Source of the DNA: Phorcus lineatus
Lineage: Eukaryota > Mollusca > Gastropoda > Trochida > Trochidae
Reading direction: 5' to 3'
Length of the DNA: 64,000 bases
Assembly: GCA_921293015.1 (NCBI GenBank)
Contig: OV121081.1
Span: 71,131,022 to 71,195,021, forward strand
Positions 62,874 to 64,000 of this stretch are shown piece after piece. Both the position numbers and the translations under genes were made by a program. Under the pieces are notes generated by a model. That model searched no databases, had not been told where the DNA came from, and saw only the letters and a program-made list of their open reading frames with translations. Numbering within the stretch: position 1 is the stretch's first letter; every line of letters begins with the position of its first letter.

Positions 62874-63835
62874 TAGTATTGTGTTAATAGGAAGGTGTAG
62901 AACTGTTTTTTTTATTGAATGTACCACTGCAATTAGTTGGGTGTAGTATTTTTAATTATCTACAGTAGACAAAAAAACATGGATATTTGTGAATAATGTT
63001 TAACAGTTCAGGTAAGTTGTATGCATGCAATTTCCTCATTTGCACATTTATTAAGCTGTTGCTTAATTTAATTGAAACCAAACATATAATTGTCAGATAC
63101 AAGTTAAGTGAAATAATTTGAACTTGAATAAATTCAATGGTATTTTGTCATGTATTAGATCCAAGTAAAATTGCATAAAAATACTCAATGTAGGCATTCA
63201 CTCAGATATTCCAATGAGATCATAAGATTTTATTGCCTGTGATGATAAAAATATTCAAATGTATGAATAAGTAGTTTTGATGTATTGTGAAGAAAATAGT
63301 TTTCGAAAGTTTCAGTATGATCGCGGAGAGAAGCAAGTCTTGTGACGAGGCCTAGGGTAGCAGTAATAAGTTAATGTGTGGTGTTCTCTCAACACTACCT
63401 AATCAATATCATTTTCAACCTATAAATTAAAGTTGTTTTGTCAAATTATTCCAGTTTAAGTTCCATTAATATAGGATTTTTACACACAGACCAATGAAAT
63501 GTCCCTCAAGAGTAAAAGTAACTCGATATGACAATTCTGATAACTCATTGTTAATACATATTCAAGTGGTAGTGGCTTTTAAACAAAATAATCTTGCTTT
63601 CCAAAAAGCCTCTTACAGATGGTGATTGAATAAATATTGTAGCATGTCAGTAGATACTTAACTGGAAGATCTCAAAACTCTTCCCAAGTCTTATATCAAG
63701 TCTACACAGCATTACTTCCCTGTTGTCAGTCTCTACCCAAGTCTATTGAAAGCAGGTGTATAAGCTTATGTAACCTCCAACAAGCCTGGGGGAAAATACA
63801 GGTGGGGAACTGGACAGGGCTTGACGAGGAATCAG

Positions 63836-64000
63836 GAGCACAGGTGAGAATGCAATCAGGACTGGTGTCCCCAGCTATTGGAGTGGAGGTGTTACCTGTT
63901 AGAGAGTGATAATTTGGGATTTTCTGAAGATGGAGTAATTTGACAGTGCATTTAAGTTCACACAGGTGAGGATGTAATCATGATGATAGTAGTGAAGGTA
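63836..64000. repeat. Start of a degenerate tandem repeat running off the right edge
   Basis: CACAGGTGAGAATGCAATCA (63840 area) and CACAGGTGAGGATGTAATCA (63961 area) are about 122 bp apart and near identical. Only one full spacing is visible, so array size is unknown. Confidence 0.4.

Larger units (their letters stand above)
51450..64000. other. Upstream flank, no supported gene
   Basis: Apart from the homeodomain-motif cluster, the SINE-like copy, the 2.26-kb TIR element and the tandem arrays listed separately, I see no coding region, splice-supported exon or RNA gene. The longest frames (110 codons at 61490-61822 minus, 94 at 60730-61014 plus) have no recognisable motif. Stretches 51850-54900, 55100-55990, 58270-62290 and 62880-63830 are plain AT-rich sequence; 53460-53560 contains a GAAACGCA...TGCGTTTC inverted pair of unknown meaning. 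Confidence 0.6.

Overview
This is an AT-rich, gene-poor animal nuclear window with no bacterial features. tRNA-derived SINEs, non-autonomous DNA transposons (hAT-, Tc1/mariner- and piggyBac-like ends) and many minisatellites suggest a marine invertebrate, perhaps a mollusc or other lophotrochozoan. That placement is an impression from element style, not a test.

The one gene I can support lies on the minus strand. It is a furin-type proprotein convertase (subtilisin/kexin family), represented by its first two coding exons. Exon 1 (50794-50958) encodes the signal peptide and the start of the inhibitory propeptide, and ends at a consensus donor in phase 0. Exon 2 (19344-19442) follows after a 31.35-kb intron, has a consensus acceptor and donor, and continues the propeptide through its internal KR cleavage site. 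Intron 2 runs off the left edge, so the catalytic, P and Cys-rich domains must lie outside the window. A CpG-rich patch with ETS-, NRF-1- and TATA-like motifs (about 51180-51340) is the likely promoter.

Layout: 1-19343 is intron 2, with a 20/17-bp minisatellite, a 79-bp higher-order repeat, a TTAA-flanked hairpin, a complete SINE with target-site duplications, a degenerate 82-bp repeat and a 481-bp hAT-type MITE. 19443-50793 is intron 1, with 39-bp, 67-bp and composite minisatellites, several TIR elements (TTAA-, TA- and hAT-type), foldback elements (one with three CRE palindromes), SINE fragments and truncated non-LTR tails. 50959-51450 is 5' UTR and promoter. 51450-64000 is upstream flank, with a homeodomain-motif cluster, a SINE-like element carrying a CRE and a splice-donor-like site, a 2.26-kb TIR element and a roughly 58-bp tandem array near 62.3-62.9 kb.

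Open frames elsewhere are short (at most 152 codons). Their number and length fit chance for this base composition, or they run through in-frame repeats or antisense of a SINE. I found no rRNA, functional tRNA, CRISPR or intact transposase or reverse transcriptase.
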